Shown here piece by piece: positions 1 through 10,236 of a stretch of 64,000 bases of DNA. The translations under genes were made by a program, and so were the position numbers. The notes beneath the pieces are model-generated. The model was given only the letters and a program-made list of their open reading frames with translations, had not been told where the DNA came from and did not search any database. The DNA comes from Mycoplana azooxidifex. GTDB taxonomy: Bacteria; Pseudomonadota; Alphaproteobacteria; Rhizobiales; Rhizobiaceae. The first letter of the stretch is position 1. The number at the start of each line of letters is the position of its first letter. The stretch lies in NCBI RefSeq assembly GCF_014196765.1, contig NZ_JACIEE010000007.1, positions 310,001 to 374,000 on the forward strand. The letters run 5' to 3'.

Positions 1-1
1 C

Positions 2-394
2 TCGCTGCGCCAGCTCGAAGCCGCAGACTGGGTCCGTTATCTCGACAAGCCCTTCCCTCAGGGCCGCGGCCCGACCCTGTTCCAGCAGCAGCATGACAAC
101 AACACCGGCGATGCGGGCTTTACCGCACCGGTCATGTTCCTGAGCGAGGGCCAGTATTCGACGATCGCTGTTCCGGAACTCGACGTCATCCTGAAAAAGG
201 CGATGGCTGCGACCGGCACCGAGCGTGAAAAGCTCTTCCAGGAAGCCTTCCTGAAGGTGCACGACGAGATCGTCGCCGATGTCCCGATGTACCACATGAT
301 CGGCTATGTCCGCGTCGGCTCCCGCCTCGACTGGAAGCCGGATCTGAAGACGAACAGCGAGATTGCGCTGTCTCAGATCAAGCTCAAGGACTAA
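2..394 (+). CDS. ABC transporter substrate-binding protein, family 5, C-terminal part
   Basis: The window opens inside this gene; 130 codons up to the TAA are visible. The frame reads through to base 2 without a stop and contains the stretch HDNNTGDAGFTAPVMF, which fits the C-terminal lobe of the periplasmic dipeptide/oligopeptide (DppA/OppA-like) binding proteins. It would bind the ligand for the two permeases and the double ATPase that follow on the same strand. A strong stem-loop terminator lies directly after it, so it is probably made in excess over the membrane components. The ligand cannot be read from this fragment. Confidence 0.85.
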   Translation, partial: SLRQLEAADWVRYLDKPFPQGRGPTLFQQQHDNNTGDAGFTAPVMFLSEGQYSTIAVPELDVILKKAMAATGTEREKLFQEAFLKVHDEIVADVPMYHMIGYVRVGSRLDWKPDLKTNSEIALSQIKLKD

Positions 395-404
395 CCTTGG
401 CCCA

Positions 405-440
405 GGCACGGCGGTCGTCCCGCCGTGCCTTTTTTGTTTT
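405..440 (+). terminator. Rho-independent terminator between binding-protein and permease genes
   Basis: GGCACGGCGG (405-414) and CCGCCGTGCC (420-429) form a perfect 10-bp stem with a 5-base loop, followed by a T-run TTTTTTGTTTT (430-440). It starts 10 bases after the binding-protein stop. Because the permease genes follow at once with no room for a separate long promoter, partial read-through is the likely way they are expressed. Confidence 0.9.
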
Positions 441-454
441 CGCTGTGGAAGGGA

Positions 455-1384
455 ATGGCTGTGTTTGGCTTTATCCTGAGACGTTCGGCCCAGAGCCTGA
501 TCGCGGTGATCGGCCTGCTCGTGCTCGTCTTTTTCTTGTCGCGCCTCACTGGCGATCCGGCCTATCTCTATCTGCCGCTGGATTCCTCCGAGGCGCAGCG
601 GCAGGCTTTCTCGGAGGCCCATGGCTTCAACGATCCGCTCTACGTCCAGTTCGGACGCTATCTGCTCGGCGTCGCCAATCTCGATTTCGGCACGGCACTG
701 AGCCGCAACCGGCCTGCGATGGAAGTGGCGCTCGAAGCCTTCCCGCAGACCCTGAAGCTGGCGGCCATAGCCATGTCGCTGGCGTTGACGCTGGCGATCG
801 TCGTCGGTTCGCTGGCGGCCGCAAAGCCCGACAGCCTGTTCGACCGCATCGCCAGCACGGCATCGCTTGCCGGCGCCAGCGCACCGGATTTCTGGGTGGC
901 GATCGTTGCCATCCTCGTCTTCTCCGTTGGCCTCGGACTGTTGCCGACCTCCGGCACCGGCACGCCGCTGCACTGGATCATGCCGATCTTCGTCCTGACG
1001 CTGCGCCCCTTCGGACTGCTGGTGCAGGTGGTGCGCGGCACGATGATCAGCGCGCTCGCGTCGCCTTACGTGAAGACGGCACGCGCCAAGGGCGTGCAGC
1101 GTTCGCAGATCATCTTTCGTCATGCGCTCCGAAACTCGCTCCTGCCGGTCATCACCGTCGCCGGCGATCTGGCCGCCAGCCTCGTCAACGGCGCCGTCGT
1201 GGTCGAATCCATCTTCGGATGGCCAGGCATCGGCAAGCTGATGATCGACGCGATCATCCGGCGTGATTTCGCGTTGATCCAGGCAACGGTGCTGATCACC
1301 GCCATTGCGATCTTCGTTCTCAACATTCTGATCGACCTTCTCTACGCAAGGCTCGACCCGCGCATCAGGTTTCAAGCGAAATGA
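455..1384 (+). CDS. ABC transporter permease, DppB/OppB type
   Basis: A 309-residue inner-membrane permease of the dipeptide/nickel family. It has several hydrophobic segments and the conserved cytoplasmic EAA-like loop (KTARAKGVQRSQIIFRHALRNS) that contacts the ATPase. The frame is open from a GTG at 425, but that codon lies in the terminator stem; GGAAGGG at 447-453 favours the ATG at 455 or the GTG at 461 (spacing 7). The gene ends in an ATGA overlap with the next permease gene, so the two are translationally coupled. Confidence 0.88.
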   Translation: MAVFGFILRRSAQSLIAVIGLLVLVFFLSRLTGDPAYLYLPLDSSEAQRQAFSEAHGFNDPLYVQFGRYLLGVANLDFGTALSRNRPAMEVALEAFPQTLKLAAIAMSLALTLAIVVGSLAAAKPDSLFDRIASTASLAGASAPDFWVAIVAILVFSVGLGLLPTSGTGTPLHWIMPIFVLTLRPFGLLVQVVRGTMISALASPYVKTARAKGVQRSQIIFRHALRNSLLPVITVAGDLAASLVNGAVVVESIFGWPGIGKLMIDAIIRRDFALIQATVLITAIAIFVLNILIDLLYARLDPRIRFQAK

Positions 1385-2324
1385 GTGTGCCAGCGATGAC
1401 CATCCCCGCAGACACCAAACAAAAGGCGGCCGGGCGGTTCCAGGTCCTCCGCCTGGTTGCCCGCAACAAGCTGGCGCTGGCCGCCGTGATGTTCCTGATG
1501 CTCGTCGTCCTCTGTGCCATCTTCGGCCCCTGGCTGATGGGCAACCTGATCGACAAGCCGAACTTCCGCGCCCGCAACATGGCGCCGTTCAGCCTGGCGC
1601 AGGGCTGGGCCTACGTCCTCGGCGCCGACACGCTCGGACGCAGCCTCTTGGCCCGCCTCATCGTCGGCGCGCAGAACACACTCGGAATTGCACTCTTTGC
1701 CGTGTTCTTCTCGATGGTGATCGGCGGCTTCCTCGGCCTGATCGCGGGCTATTCCCGCGGGCTCCTGAGCAGCGTCATCCTGCGCGTCGCCGATATCGTC
1801 ATGAGCTTCCCCTCGCTGCTCTTGGCCCTGATCGTGCTTTTCAGCCTTGGTCCGTCGGTCACCAACCTCATCATCGTCCTGGCCGTGACCCGCATTCCGA
1901 TCTATCTGCGCACGACACGGGCCGAGGTTCTTGAAGTGCGCGAGCGCATGTTCGTCAGCGCCGCGATGGCCTTGGGGGCCGGGCATATGCGGATCGTCTT
2001 CCGCCATATCGCCCCGATCGTCCTGCCGACCCTTGTCACGATCGGCGCCATCGATTTTGCGACCGTGGTTCTGGCCGAATCCTCGCTGAGCTTCCTTGGC
2101 CTCGGCATCCAGGCGCCGGAATTCACCTGGGGCGCAATGGTGGCGACCGGGCGCGGCTATCTTTCGAATGCCTGGTGGATCGCGTTCTGGCCCGGCCTTG
2201 CCATCCTTCTCACGACACTGTCGCTCAACATTCTCTCCAACTGGTGGCGCACCTATGCTGACCCGCAGCAGCGCTGGCGCATCGAGCTTGCCCGCTCGAA
2301 AAAGGGAATTCCGGAGAAACGCAC

Positions 2325-2328
<4 letters not shown>
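1381..2328 (+). CDS. ABC transporter permease, DppC/OppC type
   Basis: A 315-residue second permease of the same importer. The N-terminal periplasmic part carries the family motif GADTLGRSLLARL (DppC proteins usually have GTDxLGRD). The EAA-like loop reads ALGAGHMRIVFRHI. The start ATG overlaps the previous stop as ATGA, and its own stop overlaps the ATPase start in the same way. DppC proteins pair with DppB to form the translocation pore. Confidence 0.92.
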
Positions 2329-3991
<1,663 letters not shown>

Positions 3992-3995
<4 letters not shown>

Positions 3996-4861
3996 GGTCC
4001 CATGCGATGCCCGCGATCGTCGCGGGCGCGCTGTTCATGGCCGGCAACTCCCTTGTCGCGGCCATGGACGGCGTGATCGTCCGGCTGATTGCGGGCGAGA
4101 TCCACCCGCTCGGGATCGTCTTCTTCCGCAATCTGTTCAGCCTCGTCGCGCTCTACGCGATCTTTCCCCGCAGCAGGCTGCACGGCGATTCCAACATGTC
4201 GTTCTGGGTGCACGCCATCCGCGCGGTCATCAAGCTACTGGCACTTTTCGCCGGCTTCATGGCCGTCACGCAGATGCCGCTTGCCTCCGCCACGGCGATC
4301 GCCTTCACCATGCCGCTCTTCGTGATGCTCGGTTCGGTCCTGTTTCTCGGAGAACAGTTCTTTGCTGCTCGTATCGCAGCCCTGGTGCTCGGCTTTGCGG
4401 GCGTGCTGATCGTGCTGCAGCCGGGATCAGGTACGCTCGACATGGGCGCTCTCTGGGCCCTTGCCGGCGCGATCGGGCTCGCGTCCGTGGCGCTTCTGAT
4501 GAAGGTCTCGGCCACCCGCGAGGATCCTCTGCGCATTGCCTGGCTCAATCTCGTGATCACCGTCCCGGTCGCCCTGCTAATCGCGGTCCCGGTCTGGCAA
4601 ACCCCTTCCCTCTATGCGCTGGGCCTCATGGCGCTGCAAGGCGTCGGCGGCCTCATGGCCCAGCTCGCCTTTGCCCGGGCGATGAAGCTGGCAGACGCAT
4701 CCCTTCTCGTCGTCGTCGATTTCATCCGACTGCCGACCGCCCTGTTCTTCGGCCTCGTCCTTTTTGGCGAACCGATCAGAATGGCCGTGGTCGTCGGCGC
4801 CACCATCATCCTCTGCGCCATCCTGATACTCTTCCATCGGGAAAATGGGCGCCGAACCTGA
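3992..4861 (+). CDS. EamA/DMT family transporter
   Basis: A 289-residue protein with about ten hydrophobic segments in two related halves, typical of the drug/metabolite transporter superfamily, which usually exports amino acids or metabolites. The frame is open from 3956, but the ATG at 3992 forms an ATGA overlap with the double ATPase stop and is the better start (MRSHAMPAIVAG). Being last in the peptide-importer operon, it may export amino acids released from imported peptides; that is an inference from position. Confidence 0.82.
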
Positions 4862-5262
4862 AGCCCGTCTCTCAAGTCCAGACGGGCCGCGACCAATCCA
4901 TCAGCCGTCGAGAGGTGCGCAAACGACAGGCGAGTTGCGCCAACCGCTTTGCGAGTACCGGCCATGACCGTATCCCCGCCAGGCAGGTTCTCCTGTTCTT
5001 TCCAGCGTTTGTGTAACAGGCTGATTTATCAGCGTCGGTGGACCGTAATGAAAGCAAACGAGCGATTACGTTTATCCACTGGTCGTTAACCATAATGCCC
5101 TGGACTTTGCCGATGCCGGCTCGATCAGGTGATGGCCCGTGTCAACGCGACCGGGACTGCCCAAAAGCCTGAGGGCCGGCGCCTGAAATCTCTTTGCAAC
5201 GCGGGCCGCCCATAGCCGGCCGCGGGGGACGAGGAGTCGCCTCCCCGCCCCTGCGTTTTCGC
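4862..5262. other. Intergenic region without a gene
   Basis: No convincing reading frame. An inverted repeat GCCCGTCT / AGACGGGC (4863-4870, 4880-4887, 9-base loop, no T-run) sits right after the transporter stop and may terminate or stabilise its mRNA. A short perfect inverted repeat GCTGAT-TT-ATCAGC lies at 5020-5033. The rest, between two convergent genes, shows nothing I can name. Confidence 0.6.
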
Positions 5263-6306
5263 TTATGCCGAGGCGTATGACTTTGCCATGTCCGGCAACC
5301 GCTTGACCCGGATCTTCGACGCCTTGCCGGCCGAGCGGAACGCCACGAAGCGCTCCTTGCAGACATCGACCATTAGCGCCGTCGCGGGCTTGAGATAGTT
5401 GCGCGGATCGAAGTTTTCGGGATTCTCGGCGAACTGCTTGCGGATGGTCCCGGTCATCGCAAGGCGCAGGTCGGTGTCGATGTTGACCTTGCGAACGCCG
5501 AGCGGGATCGCCTTCTGGATCTCCGATACCGGTACGCCCCAGGTCGGCTTCATCTGGCCGCCATAGGCGTTGAACAGGTCCTGCAGGTCCTTCGGAACGG
5601 ACGACGAGCCGTGCATGACGAGATGCGTGTTCGGCAGTTTCCGGTTGATCCGGGCGATGGTCTCGATCGACAGGATCTCCCCGTCCGGCGCGCGCGTGAA
5701 CTTGTAGGCCCCATGGCTGGTGCCGATCGCAACCGCGAGCGCGTCGACGCCGGTCTTGCTGACGAAATCCAGCGCCTGCTCCGGATCAGTCAGCAACTCC
5801 TCGCGTGAAAGCTTGCCCTCGAACCCATGGCCGTCCTCCTTGTCGCCGGCACCCGTTTCCAGGTTGCCGAGACAGCCGAGTTCGCCCTCGACCGACACGC
5901 CCGCCGCATGCGCGATCTTCACCACCTCCGCCGTCACGTCGACGTTGTATTCATAGCTCGCGACCGTCTTGCCGTCGGCCAAAAGCGAGCCGTCCATCAT
6001 CACCGAGGTAAAGCCATTGGTAATCGCGGAGATGCAGGTGGAGGGCTGGTCGCCGTGGTCGAGATGGAGGCAGACCGGGATATGCGGATATTCCTCTGCC
6101 GCACCGAGGATGAGGTGACGCAGGAAGGCGTCGCCGGCATAGGCCCTGGCGCCGCGGCTCGCTTGCAGGATCACCGGAGAGTCGGTCGCGTCGGCGGCGC
6201 GCATGACGGCCTGAATATATTCGAGGTTGTTCACGTTGAACGCCGGCAGTGCGTAGTCGTTCTCTGCAGCATGATCGAGCAACTGCCGCATTGTAATCAA
6301 CGCCAT
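5263..6306 (-). CDS. fba: Fructose-bisphosphate aldolase, class II
   Basis: A 347-residue zinc-dependent aldolase that interconverts fructose-1,6-bisphosphate with dihydroxyacetone phosphate and glyceraldehyde-3-phosphate (CbbA-type). Visible metal and active-site elements are [27 protein letters not shown] and VMHGSSSVP. The frame is open 40 codons further upstream, but the ATG at 6306 ([17 protein letters not shown]) matches the family N-terminus and has GGGAGA about 7 bases before it. It stands alone here. A pair of AATCGATT palindromes upstream suggests a LacI-type regulator. Confidence 0.93.
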   Translation of the reverse strand: MALITMRQLLDHAAENDYALPAFNVNNLEYIQAVMRAADATDSPVILQASRGARAYAGDAFLRHLILGAAEEYPHIPVCLHLDHGDQPSTCISAITNGFTSVMMDGSLLADGKTVASYEYNVDVTAEVVKIAHAAGVSVEGELGCLGNLETGAGDKEDGHGFEGKLSREELLTDPEQALDFVSKTGVDALAVAIGTSHGAYKFTRAPDGEILSIETIARINRKLPNTHLVMHGSSSVPKDLQDLFNAYGGQMKPTWGVPVSEIQKAIPLGVRKVNIDTDLRLAMTGTIRKQFAENPENFDPRNYLKPATALMVDVCKERFVAFRSAGKASKIRVKRLPDMAKSYASA

Positions 6307-6673
6307 TCCGTATCTCCCTATTCTGGCAAAAATTCCTGGGTGGTTGGCACTAATCACAGAAGCAATGTGCGTTGCAACAGGCCGACCACCGCCAACCTTA
6401 AACCAAATCGATTGAAAGAAAATCAAATCGATTAGTAAGATATTTCAAAGCCTTGGATGGAGTAAGTGACAGTGTTCAGGCCCGATTTGGCAGATGGTGC
6501 CGATCCGTCCGGCGATTCGCGAGCGTTACAGCTGAAACACCTTCGAAATTTCTGCTTTGATTTCAGTGAAATAGCCGAGCGAACGAGCCTCAGCCCCTAT
6601 CCCGCGCCGCTTCCGTGGCCCGGCACTCCAGAAGGACCCGCCAATGGCCCGACGGGTCCGTCCGCGACAAGCC
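6307..6673. other. Intergenic region between fba and repB
   Basis: This 367-bp stretch holds the fba promoter region with the twin palindromes and, at 6525-6538, the near-palindrome GTTACAGCTGAAAC (one mismatched pair). The latter lies just downstream of repB, a place where repABC replicons can carry their centromere. It is 14 bp rather than the 16-bp GTT-N4-GC-N4-AAC consensus described for repABC parS sites, so it is only a candidate. No antisense-RNA-like promoter plus hairpin and no repC were found here. Confidence 0.4.
6406..6433. promoter_or_regulatory. Twin AATCGATT palindromes upstream of fba
   Basis: AATCGATT occurs at 6406-6413 and 6426-6433, each preceded by CA, with centres exactly 20 bp apart (about two helical turns), some 100 bp before the fba start. 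LacI-family regulators commonly bind palindromes with a central CG of this kind. No LacI gene lies in the window, so the partner is unknown. Confidence 0.5.
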
Positions 6674-7705
6674 TCAGCCGCGTTCCTGCTCGAAGCGTTG
6701 CAGCAGGTTCGGCATTTCGCGCGCCAGCCACTCGGCAAGACCCGGAACCTGCCGCTCGTCGACGGAAAAGCGCGTCACCGTCCCTGCCCGCTCGATCGCG
6801 ACCGCGTCCTGGCCGGCAGACCCCTTGATGACACTTCGCGCCGGAACCGGCTTTTCCTTGGCCTCCAGCAGCGAAAGCAACAGGGCGAAGCGGCCGTCGC
6901 TGTCGGTCCTCACCCACCTGTCGGACGAAATCAGTCCGTTCGCCGCCGAAGACCGCGACGCCGGCAGCTTGCGGTCGGAAAAGTGGGCTGCGAGCTTCTC
7001 CCATTTCGGGCGGCCCGTTTTCGGCGCCGGGCCGATCTTGCGGACGATCTCCTGCGGGAGCGCGCCGGCGAGCGAGGTCAGGATCGAGATGTAGGCCAGG
7101 CCCTTGTCTTCGCTTCGCCCGAGCGCCGCAGCGATGGTCTGCCGGTCGAAGCCGCGTTCCTTGAGTTCCTGCGCGAAAAGCGCCTGCTCGATGAAGGACA
7201 GGTCCTTCCGTTCGCTGTTCTCCTTGCCCTGTGCGATCACGAGGGCGTCGTCGGACAGTTCCCGCACGATCGCCTTGACGGGGCGGTCCAGCTCGCGCGC
7301 CGCCTGCCACCGGCGATGGCCATAGGCGATCTGGAAAAGTCCGTTCGCGTCGGGATGCGGGCGAACGAGGATCGGCACCTGCTGGCCGTGCTCGCCGATG
7401 CTGCGCACCAGTTCCGCAAGATCCGGATCGACCTGCCCGTCCATGCGGTCGCGCACGAACGACGGCACTACCTGGTCCGGCCCCAGTTCCACGACCGCCT
7501 CCGAACCTGCGATCTGCTCACGCAGCCGCGCATTCTCGTCCTCGATCGCGGAAAAAGAGTCCTGCATCGACCGAACGGCGCCGGAGGACACCCGCCGACC
7601 GGCCTGGGACAGCGGCGAGGGGGCGACCGCGGCGGCAAGCTCGTCGGCGTTGATGCCGCCGAACATGGCCTTCATTCTCTTGGATCGATCACTGGCGCTA
7701 TTCAT
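6674..7705 (-). CDS. repB: Plasmid partitioning protein RepB (ParB family)
   Basis: A 343-residue ParB-type centromere-binding protein of repABC replicons. The order is typical: a charged N-terminus for contact with RepA, the segment VVELGPDQVVPSFVRDRM, the ParB box GHRRWQAAREL near residues 129-139, the segment IAQGKENSERKDLSFIE, and then the helix-turn-helix region. The start overlaps the repA stop as ATGA, so repA and repB are coupled. No repC follows; the next gene is fba. It is the only repB in the window and may serve both repA genes. Confidence 0.93.
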   Translation of the reverse strand: MNSASDRSKRMKAMFGGINADELAAAVAPSPLSQAGRRVSSGAVRSMQDSFSAIEDENARLREQIAGSEAVVELGPDQVVPSFVRDRMDGQVDPDLAELVRSIGEHGQQVPILVRPHPDANGLFQIAYGHRRWQAARELDRPVKAIVRELSDDALVIAQGKENSERKDLSFIEQALFAQELKERGFDRQTIAAALGRSEDKGLAYISILTSLAGALPQEIVRKIGPAPKTGRPKWEKLAAHFSDRKLPASRSSAANGLISSDRWVRTDSDGRFALLLSLLEAKEKPVPARSVIKGSAGQDAVAIERAGTVTRFSVDERQVPGLAEWLAREMPNLLQRFEQERG

Positions 7706-8919
7706 TTGCGTCCCCAGACAGTCTTGATGTGGCGGAAAATCTCGGCGTTCACGGCATCGACCGATTCGAGCGCACGGTTGAGCGTATCACGGCCGACGCT
7801 GCCTCGCGTCATCTCGTAGAGGCTCTTCTTCTCCAGGCCGGCGCTGGCGATCGCGGTGGTATCGACGACGGAGGCGGCAAGCACGTCCTCGCCGAACAGC
7901 GAGCGCAGCAGCGCCACGACGTTTACCTGCGGCACGTCATGCGGATTGTGGCGGGTCAGCACATAGCGGATGAAGTCGTGCTCCAGCGAGCCCCCGGCAT
8001 CCTCGATCACGCCAAGCAGGTCACTCGTCATCGCCAGGAACTGGTTCATCGAGGCGACGTCGAGCATGGCCGGATGGACGGTGATCAGCAGCCCCGTCGC
8101 CGCATAGAGCGCTCCGAGCGTGAGGTAGCCGAGCTGCGGCGGCGCGTCGATCAGCACCACGTCGTACCGGTCCTCGACCTCTGCGAGCACGGTCTTCAAC
8201 CGGCGGAAGAACATGCCGTCGCCACGCGACAGGCCCTTGGCGATCGCCTGCGGCGTCTCGTGCTCGTATTCCATCAGCTCCAGATTGCCGGGCACGATGT
8301 CGACGCCGTCGAAATAGGACCGACGAATGACCGCCGAGAGGGGAACGCGTTCGTTCTCGTCATAGCGGATCGCAGCATAGAGCGTCTGGTTCGCGTCCAC
8401 GTCGAATTCCGGCTGGTAGCCGAACATGGTGGAGAGCGAAGCCTGCGGATCGAGATCGATTGCAAGGACGCGCAGGCCCTGCAGAGCGAGATAGTGGGCG
8501 AGGTGCAAGGTCGTCGTCGTCTTCGCAGAGCCGCCCTTGAAGTTGGCGATCGCGAGCACCTGCAGCTTGTCGCCAGCCTTCCGGCGCGGAAGGAAGTCGA
8601 AGGCTTCCGCCGGGCGCCGGTTGGCAAGGTAGGCGCGAATCTCGTTGACCTGAGGCAGCGTGTAGACCCGCCGGCCGTTGTCCTGCCGGTCCGGGATCAC
8701 CGCTTCGCCATCCAGCGACATCTGGCGCAGCGTAGATTCGGCGATGCCGAGCAGGACGGCTGCGTCCTTAGAAGAAAAGGTGCGAAGCGATTTCATCGCC
8801 TCCGGCGGGTACATCTGCTGCCGGAGATTTTGCAGTTGCGCCGACAGCAGCTGCGAATGCCGCATGATCCGGTCGGCGGACGAGAGAAGGTCCTGGGGTC
8901 GTCTGAGTGCGTTTTCCAT
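7702..8919 (-). CDS. repA: Plasmid partitioning protein RepA (ParA family), copy 1
   Basis: A 405-residue ParA ATPase of the repABC type, which segregates the replicon and represses its own operon. The N-terminus carries a helix-turn-helix (DAAVLLGIAESTLRQM, about 52-67), then the deviant Walker A KGGSAKTT at 128-135 and the Walker A' segment DLDPQAS near 156-161. It is clearly homologous to the second RepA at 25.4-26.7 kb but not a recent duplicate: many positions differ. It forms a two-gene operon with repB and lacks a downstream repC. Confidence 0.93.
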   Translation of the reverse strand: MENALRRPQDLLSSADRIMRHSQLLSAQLQNLRQQMYPPEAMKSLRTFSSKDAAVLLGIAESTLRQMSLDGEAVIPDRQDNGRRVYTLPQVNEIRAYLANRRPAEAFDFLPRRKAGDKLQVLAIANFKGGSAKTTTTLHLAHYLALQGLRVLAIDLDPQASLSTMFGYQPEFDVDANQTLYAAIRYDENERVPLSAVIRRSYFDGVDIVPGNLELMEYEHETPQAIAKGLSRGDGMFFRRLKTVLAEVEDRYDVVLIDAPPQLGYLTLGALYAATGLLITVHPAMLDVASMNQFLAMTSDLLGVIEDAGGSLEHDFIRYVLTRHNPHDVPQVNVVALLRSLFGEDVLAASVVDTTAIASAGLEKKSLYEMTRGSVGRDTLNRALESVDAVNAEIFRHIKTVWGRK

Positions 8920-9235
8920 GAGGCCCCGACGGTTAATTGAGGAAAGTCGGAAAAATTCCGTCGCGACCGTTTTTCAACTGATTTGCCCGTTCGGTCAAAC
9001 GGTTTATCGTTAACGGCGGGTTAACATACACAGTTGCACGGAGGGCAGGGCTGCAAGACCGGCGCCAGATGGCGGAGGGGAGGGGAGACGGCGATACGAG
9101 CGAGCCAAGCATTGACAAAACGAAGGATCGTTGCGGTCTGCGCCGCGCCCCGCCCTTTCCGCAAAGAACAAGGGCGCCCGCCACTCCGACGGACGCCCTC
9201 GCAGATTTGATGCACGTGTCGGGAGAGACGCTCCC
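8920..9235. promoter_or_regulatory. repA1 promoter region with inverted repeats
   Basis: No gene is visible. Upstream of repA1 are several hyphenated palindromes: CGGAA-AAA-TTCCG (8948-8960), CCGTT-N6-AACGG (8987-9002) and GTTAAC-GGCGG-GTTAAC (9009-9025). RepA proteins repress their own promoter by binding inverted repeats, so these are candidate operators; the last also resembles, with one extra base, the GTT-N4-GC-N4-AAC centromere consensus. The far end holds the terminator of the next gene. Confidence 0.45.
9162..9199 (-). terminator. Probable terminator of the DapA-family gene
   Basis: On the minus strand AGGGCGTCCG and CGGGCGCCCT pair over 10 bp with one G-T wobble (plus-strand 9190-9199 and 9171-9180), loop of 9 bases, followed by a T-rich run. 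It lies about 40 bp after the stop of the gene ending at 9236. Confidence 0.7.
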
Positions 9236-10147
9236 TCAGGCAGCCTTGGACTTCAGCGTTGGCCGGGTTGCCGCAGCCTTCTCGACCATCGCCGTCACCT
9301 CGGCGCGCCGGGCGCCGGAGAGCGGCAGGCGCGGCATGCGCACGCGTTCGGAACCGCGGCCCATGATCTGCTCGGCAAGCTTGATCGACTGCACGAGATC
9401 GTGCTCGGCATCCAGATGCAGCAGCGGCATGAACCAGCGATAGATCCGGCGGGCTTCCTCCCAGTCACCGCGATCGGCGGCGGCGACGAGTTGAACCGAT
9501 TCCTGCGGGAAGGCGCTGGTGAGGCCGGAGATCCAGCCCTTGGCGCCGAGCAACAGGCCTTCGAGCGCCACGTCGTCAAGGCCGGCGAAGATGTCGAAGC
9601 GGTCGCCGAATTCATTGATCAGATCAGTGAAGCGGCGCGGATCCGGGGCGCTTTCCTTGACGGCCTTGATGTTCTTCACGCTTTCGAGCTGGCGCAGTAC
9701 GTCGGCGCCGATGCTGACGCGATAGGCCGGCGGGTTGTTGTAGAGCATGATCGGCAGCGAGGTCGCCTCGGCGATAGCCTTGAAATGGGCGACGAGCTCA
9801 TCGGGCTTCGGCACATAGACCATCGCCGGCAGCACCATCAGGCCGTCGGCGCCGAGCTTCTCGGCATCCCTCGCATAGGCAACGGCGCGGCGGGTGTCGA
9901 ATTCGGAAACGCCTGTGATCACAGGGACGCGGCCGTTCACGACCTCGACGGCGCCCTTCAGGATCTGGCGCTTTTCTTCCGGGTCCAGCGAATTGTTCTC
10001 GCCGCAGGTGCCCATCACGATCAGGCCGTTGACGCCGTCGGTGACGAGCGCGTCCTGCACGCGCTTCGTGTCTTCATAGTCGACCGAAAGGTCCTGTTTG
10101 AACTGCGTCGTCACCGCAGGGAAAACGCCGTGCCAGCCGGTGGTCAT
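9236..10147 (-). CDS. Dihydrodipicolinate synthase/N-acetylneuraminate lyase family enzyme
   Basis: A 303-residue TIM-barrel Schiff-base enzyme. The active-site Tyr is in MLYNNPPAYR and the Schiff-base Lys in IKAVKES. The start ATG at 10147 (MTTGWHGVFPAVTTQF) has GGAGG about 7 bases upstream; the frame runs further but past the promoter. Being under a GntR-type operator and next to two proline-peptidase-like genes, it is more likely catabolic than a lysine-biosynthetic DapA. In other bacteria a member of this family deaminates the hydroxyproline intermediate pyrroline-4-hydroxy-2-carboxylate; that specific role is a guess here. Confidence 0.85.
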   Translation of the reverse strand: MTTGWHGVFPAVTTQFKQDLSVDYEDTKRVQDALVTDGVNGLIVMGTCGENNSLDPEEKRQILKGAVEVVNGRVPVITGVSEFDTRRAVAYARDAEKLGADGLMVLPAMVYVPKPDELVAHFKAIAEATSLPIMLYNNPPAYRVSIGADVLRQLESVKNIKAVKESAPDPRRFTDLINEFGDRFDIFAGLDDVALEGLLLGAKGWISGLTSAFPQESVQLVAAADRGDWEEARRIYRWFMPLLHLDAEHDLVQSIKLAEQIMGRGSERVRMPRLPLSGARRAEVTAMVEKAAATRPTLKSKAA

Positions 10148-10183
10148 GGTAAGCCTCCATTTCTTGATGACAGCATTAGTATA

Positions 10184-10196
10184 CAAACTGTCGACA
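10184..10196. promoter_or_regulatory. GntR operator site 1 (CAAACTGTCGACA)
   Basis: Contains the perfect palindrome TGTCGACA (10189-10196), 37-49 bp upstream of the DapA-family start. The same 13-mer occurs exactly before the gntR gene (13739-13751) and with two changes between the M24 peptidase and the hydrolase (11447-11459). Confidence 0.7.
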
Positions 10197-10236
10197 AAAG
10201 CAAGTCCAATTCGAGTCCGGGCTCGGCGACCGTGCT

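Noticed and set aside
425-454. GTG start at 425 for the first permease
   Set aside because: It lies inside the terminator stem and lacks an RBS; the ATG at 455 or GTG at 461 fits the GGAAGGG better.
7729-8940. Plus-strand frame opposite repA1
   Set aside because: Shadow of a confidently assigned ParA gene.
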